From Penicillium oxalicum (lineage: Eukaryota; Ascomycota; Eurotiomycetes; Eurotiales; Aspergillaceae): DNA of 64,000 nt. The stretch lies in the NCBI RefSeq assembly GCF_001723175.1, contig NC_064656.1, positions 310,001 to 374,000 of the forward strand, read 5' to 3'. Below, in pieces: positions 48,080 to 59,262 of this stretch. The first letter of the stretch is position 1. Every line of letters starts with the position of its first letter. A model generated the notes under the pieces. The model was not told the origin of the DNA and made no database searches. It worked only from the letters and a program-made list of their open reading frames with translations. A program made the translations under genes and the position numbers.

Positions 48080-49625
48080 AGGGGATTCTGGGCTTTGACG
48101 CAAGGAGATTCTGCACTCGGTCTTTTTGTGTCCCTCATTGGTGAATGACCAGTGGTGTGTTCCTCTCCGACGAGTCATCGCCATTTTCTATAGAAATAGA
48201 AATCTTTGCGACTTGGATCATGTCTTGACAGAGCCACACTTGTCTCTTGAACGATTTGATTCGTGGGCAGTCAGATGCATGATTGGAATCACCTTTTGAC
48301 TGGTCGATCCTCCTCGATTGCGGGGGCTTCCACGTGGATCATGAGATGAGACCAGATCATGCCACAAGCAATATTAGGTATTTTACTTGAAAGATTACTA
48401 TACTATGAGACCAGTATGTAGATCAAGTCATGCATTTTATTGAAGATCACGGCTGATCCGTCCAAGTTCAATGCTGAACCAGCCCCTTTGGCAGGAATTT
48501 CAAAGGTTGGATACAGTCGCCATCTTCAACAGACCTATATCACCCCAGTACTCACGTGCTTCCACCAGATATCTCGGCAATGATATGCTGGTACTTTGGG
48601 TGGCTCCCGGTACCCTGAACCTTACCAATATCCGCGAAAGTTCCAACGACAATTTGTGGTTGAGCAAGCCCTAGCCCTCGACGGGACTGAACTCTGATGG
48701 TTGCGCTAAAAACTTTATTCTCGGCTCGTTCCTGAATGCAGCATTTGCTCCCCTGCTCGACCATGTCGATTACTTCCGCCCGTATCTCAAGGAGGTAGAC
48801 GGCCTCAAGTTCAATGCGGCTCTGGACCTGCCTCTTGCAGAGTGCATGCTGTCTGTTACACAATCCATTTACGTACCCACAGCACTCCCAACCCACCGAT
48901 TAGCATGGTTGAGTGTGGTGGCGCTGTGCGATAACGTGCGACCAGGAACTTGGGAGGTAACTTTAGGGTACATTCGGGAAGACCCTCCACGCTTAAGCGC
49001 GGCCGGTGGATCCCGCAGGCTAACCTCGAGCGGGCGACCGGAGAAAATTTAAAGCCGAGCCTAAAAGGGTGTCGTGTGACTGTGAAGAAACTCAGATGCT
49101 CGAGACATTCACCGCAACAGTGTCAGCAGAGACCAAGTTTCAACTCTTATACAATCTTATATGAGACGTCTTGTCATCAAATGCTTTCGGAGTTGAACCT
49201 TGTGTCAGTGAGGCCGGTGGCCATATTGCACATCACTCGTGATTTGAAGTGTGTTCCTGTGGGGGTGAAGCGGCAAGTCTCCACTGTATCCTAGTCAATG
49301 GACTCAATCCGGTGGTCCACGAATCCACGATGGCCAAAATTTTCGCTCAGATCGTGACGATCCACTCCAAAGGGGCGAGATTCGGAGGATCTTTCTCCAT
49401 TCAAGCTAGTGTTAGTCATGGGGGAAGACACGTCTTGATCCGTGCAAGACTTGCGTCTTTCGCAAACATCCGCATCTGCAATTTTGCAATCTGCAGCATC
49501 TCGGGAAAGGATTATGCTTCTTGGATGAGACGGGCTGACCGGCGTAACGAACACGAATACTCCGCGCATTGCAGGTGAATCCACGTGGTGTGACCGAGTT
49601 AGTATCTGAACTTGATCTCGCAACC
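48080..49625. other. Intergenic with a coding-like remnant
   Basis: No intact gene. On the plus strand near 48703-48843 an open stretch reads FILGSFLNAAFAPLLDHVDY and then FRPYLKEVDGLKFNAALDLP, which looks like real protein, but stops and the lack of a start prevent a gene call. The last part is the sugar transporter promoter. Confidence 0.4.
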
Positions 49626-51268
49626 ATGACGAGAAAGCCATATTTTGGCCTGCAGGGCAATGCATTGCTGCGCGCAGCGCTCATGCTGGTCGTCTGTCCG
49701 ACTTTCACCTGCTATGGCTACAACATGAGTGTGGCTGGTGGTCTTTTGACGCTCTCGGCTTTCAACACCCAGTTCCCTCGCATGGACACAATCAACACGA
49801 CGGGTGCGGAGCAGGAGGAAAACTCGCAAATCCAAGGTATGCACCCAAAACCATGCGGAACTTCTCGACCTTCGGAATCACATCTCTAACCAACATGGGG
49901 TTTTTCTTGCGATTAGGAACGGTGATTGCTCTCTATACCGTGGGCGGTATTTTTGGCGCCCTCTCCTGCGTCTACCTCGGTGATCTTCTCGGGCGTCGCA
50001 AAGTCATCTTCTTCACTACCTTTGTCTCAATAATTGGCGCTATCCTCATGGCGACCTCCTTCCAGTTCTCCCAATTTATCGTCTCCCGGATCATTCTTGG
50101 CCTGGGGACGGGCGGCTATATCGCAACGGTGCCAGTCTGGCAATCGGAAATCTCTCCGGCAGATAAGCGCGGCTCCAGCGTCGTGACGAACGGTATCTTC
50201 ATGGGCGTGGGCGTCACCCTTGCTCTGTGGCTCGACTTGGCATTTTACTTTGTGCAGGGTAGCTCTGTCTCGTGGCGGTTCCCGCTTGTCTTCCAGGTGG
50301 TTCTGTCGGGAACGGCCATGGCATTCATCTATTTCCTTCCTGAATCACCTCGCTGGTTGATCAAAACGGGTCAAATTGACCAGGCACGACTCGTCCTCGC
50401 AGCTCTCCTCGAAGTCGACTCTGATTCGCCCACTGTGACTGAGAATGTGGAAAATATCGAGGCTTCCCTTGCTCTCTGCGGATCTGGAAAGTGGAATGAC
50501 ATGTTTACCAATGGGAAACAGCGACTGTTTCACCGTACCTATCTCGCCGCCACGGGCCAGATGTTTCAGCAAATCTGCGGTGTCAATCTCATCACATTCT
50601 ACGCCACCAACATTTTCGAGCAGTATCTTGGCATGGACCCCGTACGAGCTCGCGTGCTCGCCGCTGCCATGGGTCTCATGCAGCCCTGTGGTGGTTTCCT
50701 CGCCTACTTCACCATTGACCGTCTGGGTCGCCGTCCACTCATGCTGTGGAGCGCCGGGGCCATGGCCATTTGCATGGCGGGACTTGCAGGCACGACGTCT
50801 CAAAAGCACAACACCGGTGCTCTGGTGGTTGCCGTGATCTTCCTTTTCGCCTTCCAGTTGATCTTCACAATTGGCTTTGCCGGAATGACATTCCTCTATG
50901 CTGCGGAGATGGCTCCGCTGCAGATTCGAGCTGCGGCCAATGCCGTGTCCACCAGCACCGTGTGGGCATTTACATTCTTGCTCGCTCAGGTCACGCCCCT
51001 CGGCTTTGCGACCATCGAGTATCGGTATTACATCATTTTTGCCGTACTCAACGCAGTTATCGTTCCATCGATCTACTTCTTCTTCCCCGAAACCAAGGGC
51101 TTCTCGCTGGAGGAAATTGACGCGATATTCGAGCAATCAAACAATATCTTTGATCCACCTCGGATTGCTCGAGCCATGCAACAGGCACAGGCTAAAGGTG
51201 CTTTTTTGAAAAAGGAAGATGGAGCCGCCGCATGCGAAACTTCCCTCAAAGAGGCTGCCAAGTCTTGA
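49626..51268 (+). CDS. MFS sugar transporter
   Basis: Two exons, 49626-49836 and 49917-51268, with an 80-nt intron (GTATGC...GATTAG) splitting the Gly codon in IQGTVIALYTVGG; 520 aa. Twelve membrane segments and the sugar-porter signatures are present: YLGDLLGRRKVIF after TM2, GLGTGGYIATVPVWQSEISP, LPESPRWLIKTG at the end of the first half, QQICGVNLITFYATNIFEQ at TM7, and YAAEMAPLQIRAAANAVST and FFPETKGFSLEEIDAIFEQ in the second half. It belongs to the hexose/disaccharide H+-symporter group of filamentous fungi; substrate cannot be told. An earlier in-frame TTG is not used because the ATG at 49626 gives a normal N-terminus (MTRKPYFGLQGNALL). Confidence 0.92.
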
Positions 51269-52086
51269 AAATCTACGAGCCAAATCTGCTGTTATATGGT
51301 TGTGCATCTGTCGTGATATGCTGAAAGACTGTCATATGAAAAATCTTGAATAATTAATGAACGAATGATGCTTGGATCTAACCTCGCTATTTCAAGCTTT
51401 CGAGTGCAGGACACTCAAGTGTATATGTGCTGTGGAAATTTACAGTCAACCCATAGCCAGACGTGATGACTTTTTGAGAGACATTGTAGTGTATTGGCTC
51501 AGGAGAACTGTCTCCCTGTATGATTGCATCCGCCCTTTTTGATGAAAACTTTTGCCAGTCAAGTTATATCAACGTAGTTCATGCTCTTAAAGGCATTCAT
51601 AGTTGCTCGAGACGCTCTGGTGAATCTATATGCAGTAGTTTGAATTTTTCCCCCCGTCGTCTTCGCCTGAATGAGCCATCCTGGAGACACTCATGCAGGT
51701 GGTCTCAATCTTCATTACCGGCTGGGCCATTCAACTGGACGTCCTCGGCCATCAGAATTGGGATTCAAATCCCATTTGGGACTCTTTGAAGGATACTTAG
51801 TCTCTTACATACTAGACCTACGTCCGTCGATACCCTTCAATTGCCAGTACTTGCCGTGTATAAGCTAGGTTGCCAGAAGATCAGCCAGATCTGCTTGACT
51901 CCGTGTGTACTCATTCCAAAAAATAGCCTGATTCTATTGTGTGGTAAATTCTAAACATTCTGAATCATGAAGTTCAATAGAATGAACTGCCGCAACTGAC
52001 TAAAGCTACGTCACACATGTGCGTCACATCCCTTTTCCCTGTTGCGCACGGGAGTCGCATACCTCGACAGTTGCACGGCACTCACT
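51269..52086. other. Intergenic, nothing recognised
   Basis: The 3' flank of the sugar transporter. ORFs are short and without motifs. Confidence 0.5.
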
Positions 52087-52440
52087 CGTCACCTTTCCCT
52101 TTTGCCATAGCATAAATCTCGAGAGGCCAGTAACTCCTGGAGCTCCAAGGGATTCAAGATACACCAAATAAGGATGTCTCTTGTCGCTCTGGCCTCTTTC
52201 AGCGCACTATGCCCATTTTCTCTCACTATATTACCCTGGCGAGGAAAGCTGATGTCAGGGTCATCAGAGAGTAAATTCGTTCATTTGAAAAGTCAGAAAA
52301 AACTGCTTCATTGGAAAGATCTTCAAAGGTTCTTGGTTTGTGGAAAGCGAGCTGTCCACGTTGTGCCACTGACTGGCTGTTCCGGCAGAGCCGTCTCCGG
52401 ATTAGCAGTGAGTGTCTGACGCGCAGTACTCTGGGTGTTT
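52087..52440 (-). pseudogene. Relic of a REX4-like exonuclease gene
   Basis: Minus-strand fragments align with the intact exonuclease at 53101. One reads LSNEAVFSDFSNERIYSLMT, matching LTNEAIFPDFSNKRLWSLKT. After a frameshift another reads NGHSALKEARATRDILIWCI, matching QGHSALEDSQATRDVLLWCL. DNA upstream (about 52370-52400) still resembles the segment encoding ETVLIGHAIR, again in another frame. The N-terminal part, including the first catalytic Asp-Glu pair, is not found. At least two frameshifts and the missing 5' part show that it is dead. It lies about 0.7 kb from its parent-like copy in the same orientation, so a tandem duplication is the simplest origin. Confidence 0.8.
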
Positions 52441-53100
52441 TGTCCCCTTTATTGATCACCTGTTTCCCCGTTGGACAGCATCTTATGCTTTGAAGCAAAT
52501 TCATGTTGGCAGGTCTTTTGGCGCCTCGCGCTTTTCTCGTCATTGATGGGTTTGACCTTGCGTATCAGGAGATATCTAGTCAGTCTGCAAGCATGTATGA
52601 TCTGCCTTCAAGAATCTCCAATCTTGGACACAGTTCTGGTATAAGGGACCAGGTGAGAAGAAAGAGGAGGTGAAAAATGATTGTGTGGAGGTAGATGAAA
52701 AAGTGAGAAGAAGGAGGAGAGGAAGGAGAGGAAGACAGAAGGAACCTGCCGTTATTCAAAGAACTTGAAATAGAACTGCCAGGACCCGTACAGGATTGGG
52801 ATATATGAGATTCAATAGCTAACGAACTAAAATGAATATCATGTGATGTTTTCACTGGGTACGTATCCGAAGAGGTAAACTTGAATCTATTCAGAGAGTC
52901 GCAGAAGCAAGATTGTATGTAGGGAAGTATATAGGGAATCTGAATTACAGACAAGTAAGAGTTATCATCTGGACCACTATCCATTCTTCCATCTAGCACA
53001 TCCCCTTACCTCAACTAGCAAACCCAATCATCCGCAACGCTGTTCAATGCGACAGCCCCATTGTATTCCTCCAAATTAACCAAGGCAAAGCCCAAGCATT
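52441..53100. other. Intergenic between exonuclease and its relic
   Basis: A minus-strand ORF at 52580-52999 is Ser/Leu/Phe-rich from purine-rich DNA and does not look like a protein. Nothing else seen. Confidence 0.5.
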
Positions 53101-54427
53101 CTACTGGGGGTTCTTCACATCATCACCACTGTCCGCGGAAATTGACAGCCTAGACACCATGAGTGCCTGGGATAATTGCCCAGGTATGCTTTGGTTCCTC
53201 CGAGACTCGATTCCTAGGCTATTTGACTCGATGGGGTCAAGCCGACTAGTGACGCTTGCCCGAGCTCGCGTAGCCCACTGCGACAATCTTTCAGGGTCCC
53301 GAAGGCACCACAGCAAAACATCCCGGGTAGCTTGGGAATCTTCCAGGGCGCTGTGGCCTTGTCGTCCAGTCTGGATAGATCGGTGAAGAAACTCTCGGGC
53401 CAGCGTTTTCAAAGACCAGAGTCTTTTGTTCGAGAAATCCGGGAAAATAGCTTCGTTGGTCAGGATCGATGTGTCCACGATCCGAGGGTGGACGATTCTC
53501 AATGCATCTAGATCATTCCGGATGGCATGGCCGATCAAGACCGTTTCTTGATCCGCATATCTCCACAGGCGCTCGCGAGCCTTTTCCCAGCCGTAGATCA
53601 CTTTGCCTTTACGTCGAGCAGCCTTCATACTCTGGACACTCACTCCGCTCCAGCGAGTGTTCCATCGCGTCACTTTTTCTTTTGGCTGGACGTGATGGTC
53701 GATCAGGATTTCTCCAGTCAAGAAATCGATAGCGCTTAGGTACGCGAGTTCTGACTGGTTTCCACACATGACCATCTCGCAGTCAATTGCAATGGCTTCT
53801 CTGGTGCCTCGCAAAGGCATCTGATGAGCCCCCTGATTGAACACATGATGGGCCTTGGGAAATGGCTGAGGAGTCATTCTGAAGAGATCCACAGAAAGAC
53901 AGGAAATGGGCGCGCTTGCACCCTTCTGGAAATGTCCGGTTTCGCGTTTTTCGGCCTCGAAATCCAGCTCCACCTTGATTCCCCATGCTATCAGACGGCT
54001 TTTTGGATGGCAGTGCGTCCGAAGGCACATGAGAATCCTTTTAGACTCATCTGGAGTCAGCGGTTCACAAATGCCATCACTCGTGACATCTGATGTCGGA
54101 TCTGAGAAGCGAGGAGATCAGAACTGACTTCATGACTGAGGTCGACGTGGTAATGATCTTACTGGAATCAGCAGAGATACCTCCAGGCTCGGCTCGGTGA
54201 TTCTCTTGATTGAGATGATTATCAAGAGTATCAGAAGGGGACGAATGAGTGAGCTCGGTGGCCTTTGAACAAATGGATGGTGAGTGAATGGTCTTAAGAC
54301 GTGGAAAGTTCAGGGAGACCGACAGATAGGAAAGACTGCATTCTGTCTCCCTGTCTGGGCCCAGATACAGAGACAACGATGTTTCACACAGCTTAGAAAG
54401 GGCGCATTTCAAGTGAATGAGACTCAA
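53101..54427 (-). CDS. REX4-like DEDDh 3'-5' exonuclease
   Basis: The main exon (53101-54101) encodes the RNase T-like domain with all catalytic positions: Asp and Glu in AIDCEMVMCG, Asp in LIGHAIRNDLDALRIVHPRIVDTS, and His and Asp in GHSALEDSQATRDVLLW. A 61-nt intron (54102-54162, GTAAGA...TCTCAG) links it in frame to an exon that is open from 54163 to beyond 54427. The first ATG of the main exon is at 54030 and gives 309 aa, but the segment upstream (PLTPDESKRILMCL) reads like family sequence. No ATG lies in frame in the upstream exon, so a further 5' exon is likely and the true start is unknown. The family acts on RNA (Rex4 in ribosomal RNA processing, ISG20-like). A decayed copy lies just downstream. 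Confidence 0.75.
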
Positions 54428-55718
54428 GAGAGAGAATACCGGTTGAGAGGTGTCGGATAAGAGAGTTTTAGATGGAAACTAACAAAGGTGCTTTCGCGAG
54501 GTGAGCTATTCTCAGAGCAATAAATAAGAGAAAAGTCAGTTCTGGAGGTGCTAGGTGAAAAGGAATAGGAGAAGATGGGAAGATTGTCGTGGGTGATTCT
54601 GAATGTTTGTACACACTCCAAAGTGAGGCCATTCGCGAAAAGATCAAGATTAGTCCAAGCAAACGTCCCGTGGGGTCTCCACGTGCTGCATCACTTTCGT
54701 TCAAGCTCTAGAGGATTCTTTCGAATTCAATCAAGGCAAAGGTCGAGACTAGAAGCCCTAGCCTAAAAGGGCAATATCTCGATCGACAAACAATCGCAGC
54801 CTAGAGCCTGAATACCTTGTCTAGGCAGTGAATTATAATTTAGTGCTAGATATTGAAGTGCAACAAATTAGTAGATGGACTTACATAAGTACCTTATTTA
54901 TCTTAAGCCCTTAGTGTTTATCGTATAAATAGCTCATCTGATAAGCTTATGATACATGCTAATAATCGTCTAGGCCGTGAACAGAAGCGGGTTGACGAGA
55001 GACTGACAGAGGAAAATAAGAGCGAGGAAACGCGGAACAAGCGGGGTAAATCAGCTTTATCTGTTTTTCTCGAATGAGGAGCAGGGGAGCTTGATACGAC
55101 CACCTAGTCTCAATGATAAGCCTCTATTAGGGTTCTTTTTCGTTCATGCCTTTTTATCCATTGTAACCATATGGATATGACAAAGTTCGCGAATGTCGGT
55201 AACCCTGGGTTTATGAAATGAAATTTCATGGAGCTGTGTCGATGGATCGGAGAAATTCTTGTAACCAAGAAACGTCAATACACGCATCACGGCGGAGCTC
55301 AATCACGGAGTTTTGGGCGTCATACCCTTCCATTACATAGAAAGCCCGAGTGCATGCAAATCGAGTGAGTCACTTCGGCCCTAGTGATTGCGCCAAGGCC
55401 TTGGCTTGCTATTGAGGCCCTGCGGCAGGATATGAGCCTCCGCCATAAGGAGCTGCTAGATTTAAAAAGCCACCAGAAAGTTCAAAGATGATGTTCTTCA
55501 ATGGTATCCTCAAGGCTACTCCGTATGACTGGTCACATGACGAGACGACCTTGCCAACGTGGCGGGAGCTTTCCATTGGAACGTTTTCTAGTAAGGTTGT
55601 ACCTTGCTGACTGATCCAAGCTGATTGGTTCTCAGTGATCCCTTTCCCTCGCATTGGCGTTGGTTGCGTGAGGTCCACAGCAACAGTACCCTTCACATAC
55701 ACGATCCCTCGCTCAATC
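54428..55718. other. Intergenic, possible 5' exon of the exonuclease
   Basis: The first ~200 bases may hold the missing start exon of the exonuclease. The rest is A+T-rich between 54780 and 55160. A 113-codon minus-strand ORF at 55409-55750 overlaps the end of the next gene in another frame; I cannot support it. Confidence 0.4.
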
Positions 55719-56647
55719 TCAACCCCAAGTCTCTTGTACATATTCATCATGCACTTTCATCTCCAATGCTTGCTCTTTCGCAACCACACGCAGTTCATCC
55801 AGCTCAACGAACCCTAATGTCCGCAACCCGACCACTAGGCGTCTTTCCCACATTGGCTTTGTCTCCTTGATTTGCGGACTGTGTATGTGCAAGTCAGTAT
55901 AATAATCTATCATATGCGTGAAGCAAGGTGAGCAGACGAAACTTACTCCCTCAAAGCCTGCGACTGACGCGACACCCACTGATTCAAACTCCTGGTCAAC
56001 GACATGGCCAGTAAAAACACCACCGAGGCTCCCGGCACTTGACTCTGATGTATGCTGAACACCGCCGCCAGGGGCACGGAGATCGCATAAATTGTGCTCG
56101 CCTTGACTAAGTCGTTCAGATATGGTGTTCGGGAGAAGTAAAAGATTGCTAGCCTTGTCCAAATAAACCCCTCTAATGTATACACACTGAGGGTATGGAG
56201 ACTCGGGATGCGAAAAAGATATGCCGCTGCGGTTGCAAAGGGCCGCATACAGGCGGCGACCTGATAAGGGGGGCGTGTTGTCAGAGGGTCTCCTCGGCGC
56301 AGTGTGCGTACCAGCATCAAGCTCGTCCACGACCAGACCAGGCTACACAATAAGTCCAGCTCATCGGGGAGAGGGACCGCGGTTTGTGAGGTATAGAATT
56401 TGCTTCGCGCTGTACTGAGCCAGTATCGGAAGTACTCGAAGAGGCCAGTGACGACGTGCAAAGAGAGGCCAAGTTGGCTCTTAGCGAACTTTCGGTGATA
56501 TGTCGGGGCGTGCCAGATGGTGTGGTAGAATAATACGGCGGTGAATACGACAATGCGACTGAGCAAGGCCACAACTTTGGGGTCGTACCGAAGATCGAGG
56601 TGTGTGTGAAAGGTGCAAGGATTGATGTGGGAGAACGCGTGTAACAT
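55719..56647 (-). CDS. Hypothetical multi-pass membrane protein (286 aa)
   Basis: Two exons, 55947-56647 and 55719-55878, with a 68-nt intron (GTAAGT...ACACAG) splitting the Asp codon in QALRDPQIK. The ATG at 56647 opens MLHAFSHINPCTFH. About five hydrophobic segments are visible (for example VVALLSRIVVFTAVLFYHTI, LCSLVWSWTSLMLV, ACMRPFATAAAYLF, ASTIYAISVPLAAVF, ASVVFLLAMSLTR). The C-terminal ~55 residues are soluble and charged (ETKPMWERRLVVGLRTLGF, ELDELRVVAKEQALEMKV). No signature of a known transporter or enzyme is seen and I do not recognise the family. The frame continuity across a good intron and the balanced membrane segments support a real gene. It might reside in an endomembrane, but nothing shows which. 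Confidence 0.62.
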
Positions 56648-57118
56648 TCTGTCGACCGATGCCCGACTCTCTACGAGCAGCTTTCAAGGTTCTGCGTCAA
56701 AAATAAAAAGAGAGAATATACCTCGCGGCAATACGGAGAGGGATTAAACCCTCTTCGACCTTGCGGCGCTTCGACTAGGTTTATATCTTGTACGTTGAGC
56801 TAAGTCCTCTTTCTGCTTGAGCTATATTGCGCAAACATTCTTAGCATGTTCATCGATCAGCAGAATTCCTGCGCCACACAGATAGGGTGGCGAGGAGATT
56901 TCATCCGTCCAGCAGCGCTTCTCTTCAGTTATGACTTCGGGGTTTCGATAGGTACGTAAGCTTTCTGGTCAGAATTCATCAGCAGCTCTATTTCCACCCT
57001 CGCATTCCAGCCGAGTCTACCTTGTGGTTCACGATATGGAAGTCCCCGGAAAATAGTGCCAGAGCCGCATGCATCTTCATGTCATCCATTTCCCCCCTTA
57101 CTTTGCTTCTGTAAAGCC
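56648..57118. other. Intergenic, nothing recognised
   Basis: The upstream region of the membrane-protein gene. No ORF with motifs. Confidence 0.5.
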
Positions 57119-57635
57119 CTAACACCCAGCCTCGTCTACAATTAGACTTACAACCCTTGGATGAAGATCAGTTGCCGGATTTAGATTCTCATGCAGACAC
57201 CCACGCATGACACCTCCTCTTTCGCATTCCCACCAACTCCATGTGTCCTCCCAGTGTGACTTGACTACTCGTAAAAGCCAGCCGGTCTCGTCAGAGGCGA
57301 AACCCGCAAAAGAATGACGTCGACAACACCAATGGGAGCTACGTGATTGACAACTCCAGCCTTCAAGGGCAAGCCACTCCCTGTCGAGCATTTTTGGTCT
57401 GCTGACATGTTGCGAACATCAAAGAAGCGTAGGAATCACAACCATTTGGGTGGTAATCAAACCCAATCATCTCATGACGCCAAAGATTAACTTGGGTGTG
57501 TTCTGGAGGACTCCCGGGGTAGGCGCCCGAGGAGGGGGTCATGAGTAGACTGATAATAACCGTCGCAACTGTAGCTCTTTGGACTAGCACGAGCATGTTA
57601 CAATGCTGACTATATGAGTTAACCCGGTATACCAT
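57119..57635 (-). pseudogene. Cys-rich small secreted protein ORF, apparently frameshifted
   Basis: Two overlapping minus-strand frames look like halves of one protein. The first (57363-57635) has an ATG and a likely signal peptide (MLVLVQRATVATVIISLLM, ending near SSGAYPG) and runs to ARQGVACP before a stop. The second frame (57119-57391) continues at the same place with EGWSCQSRSSHWCC and further Cys residues (WWECERGG, MRGCLH, DEAGC). A shift of one base near 57363 would join them, and no GT donor there would give an intron. It may be a decayed gene, a sequencing error or coincidence. No family or function is recognised; secretion and disulfide content are inference from composition. Confidence 0.4.
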
Positions 57636-59262
57636 ACAAAAAGCTATGGAGGTGTGGGTAGCCGTTGAATCAGCCAGCTCTCAGTTGTAAAATAACTTCC
57701 TTCAGCTCGACAGATACTCTCAATATCATATTAACAAAGTAGATTCTACTACCCGCATATAAAATTCTTGTTGGAAAATAGGAGGGAACATTGTTTCTTG
57801 GTTCAGAGATCTGCCAACGATGCGGATCACAAGACTATAGATGAGTTCGAGATATAGTTAAAAGAAAAAACTGAAGCGCAAAAGCTTGCGCTTGCAGACC
57901 CAGCAGATCAAGAGGGAACAAGATCAGATTAAGCAGAGACCACTCGATAGATCTCATACTCTGTGGCCGTCCAAAGTACCTTTCTTTACCGCTTAGTTAT
58001 CAAAGATATACTACTCCATGGATGGTAGATTTTGAGTGGTGCGGGTGCTATTTGCCAGTAGAATCATAGCGCCTTACCCCGGATGTCACAGACTTTCACG
58101 ATGCCACTGTATAGAAGTATTTGGACCTTGATAATTCAAACTTAGATCCGCTTTCTTACGGGTGCGAGATGTGACTGTGCGACTTGATGCGTACCGCGCA
58201 TAGTATATGTATATCCCAGGTACCATCGCGTAGGCTCGGATGCATTTCAATGCAGTGCCCAAGTGACTCTCTATAGCATTTCAATCGCTCATCGATGAAT
58301 CAGCTCCGGATTGGTACTTTTTGCGGCCCACATCGGCCAAGTCTGCTGCAACTCGGATGACCTTTTCGCTTGAATAGAACATGTAGAATTATACGTAGCA
58401 TAACCTATAGTATAATACTCACTATACTAAGTTCACCTCATAGAGACTAGGGACGGAAGAATAAATATGATATACTACTACTAGGAAATATAGTTAACAG
58501 GGCCTCTGGAATATAAGGCCGCTAAAGATACTGTTACGGGAAGCGTCCTGGGCGAAGGACACTCACCAGACCATAAAAGGTCACTCATGGCCGCGGCTGC
58601 GGATATTGCCCAAAGTCCGATATACATCATCGCCTGAGGCATCCATAATCTCATTCATCCTTGAATACTGATGGACAATTTTGGCGCCTCGGGAATTCAG
58701 AATTCGGTGTACGATAAGGGCCAAACTAGGCCGCACTATTAGCCCCTTCATAGCGGGCGGAAATATCAATCTCGACCAAAGATGAATCGAACGAATTGCA
58801 GAAAGCGGAGGGTGAGAGCTTCGAAAAGAACGAACGGGTCATTCGGCCATTCCCGGGCCATCACCTCACATGTATTTGCGTCCCGATTAGTCCAGAACCG
58901 GGCTTGATTAAATACCCATCTTGAAAAGGCACCGGCGAGGATATTGACAGCACTGGACGAGTGGAAGTCCCGGGTTGTAATGAACGAATTGCGCAGAATT
59001 TTATGGGATATTGATTTGAGCTGGAAGGGGATCCAGTTTGATGGCCGATGCTGACCAGAGATAATATTCCTCTTTGATTTGGGAATCGTCCCACTCGCCG
59101 TGCCCTGCCAAGCACTAACAAGCATTGAGCTGCCAATGCCTCAGCGGCTTAGCTCGATGCATGTCACGCGAGTGTAGATTCGGATGAAGAGGGTGAGGCA
59201 AAGTGGAGAGCCTCCTCGCGGGAACTGGATCATCTTCACTGTGGCTACGCACTTTGGTTAAT
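57636..59262. other. Gene-poor A+T-rich stretch
   Basis: No supported gene. 57636-58560 is A+T-rich with almost no ORFs and includes a perfect 8-bp inverted repeat at 57874-57893. On the minus strand 58766-59125 is a 119-codon ORF with an ATG and plausible composition (ending in EALTLRFLQFVRFIFGRD), but another ORF overlaps it and no motif is seen. Confidence 0.45.
57874..57893. repeat. Short perfect inverted repeat
   Basis: Arms AAGCGCAA and TTGCGCTT separated by four bases. No associated gene. Confidence 0.8.

Noticed and set aside
50345..51136. 263-codon minus-strand ORF antisense to the sugar transporter
   Set aside because: Shadow of a strongly biased coding sequence; no protein motifs.
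52580..52999. 139-codon minus-strand ORF rich in Ser, Leu and Phe
   Set aside because: Product of a purine-rich tract; no domain and no link to the exonuclease frames.
55409..55750. 113-codon minus-strand ORF overlapping the end of the membrane-protein gene
   Set aside because: Different frame, no splice site joining it to the gene, and no recognisable motif.
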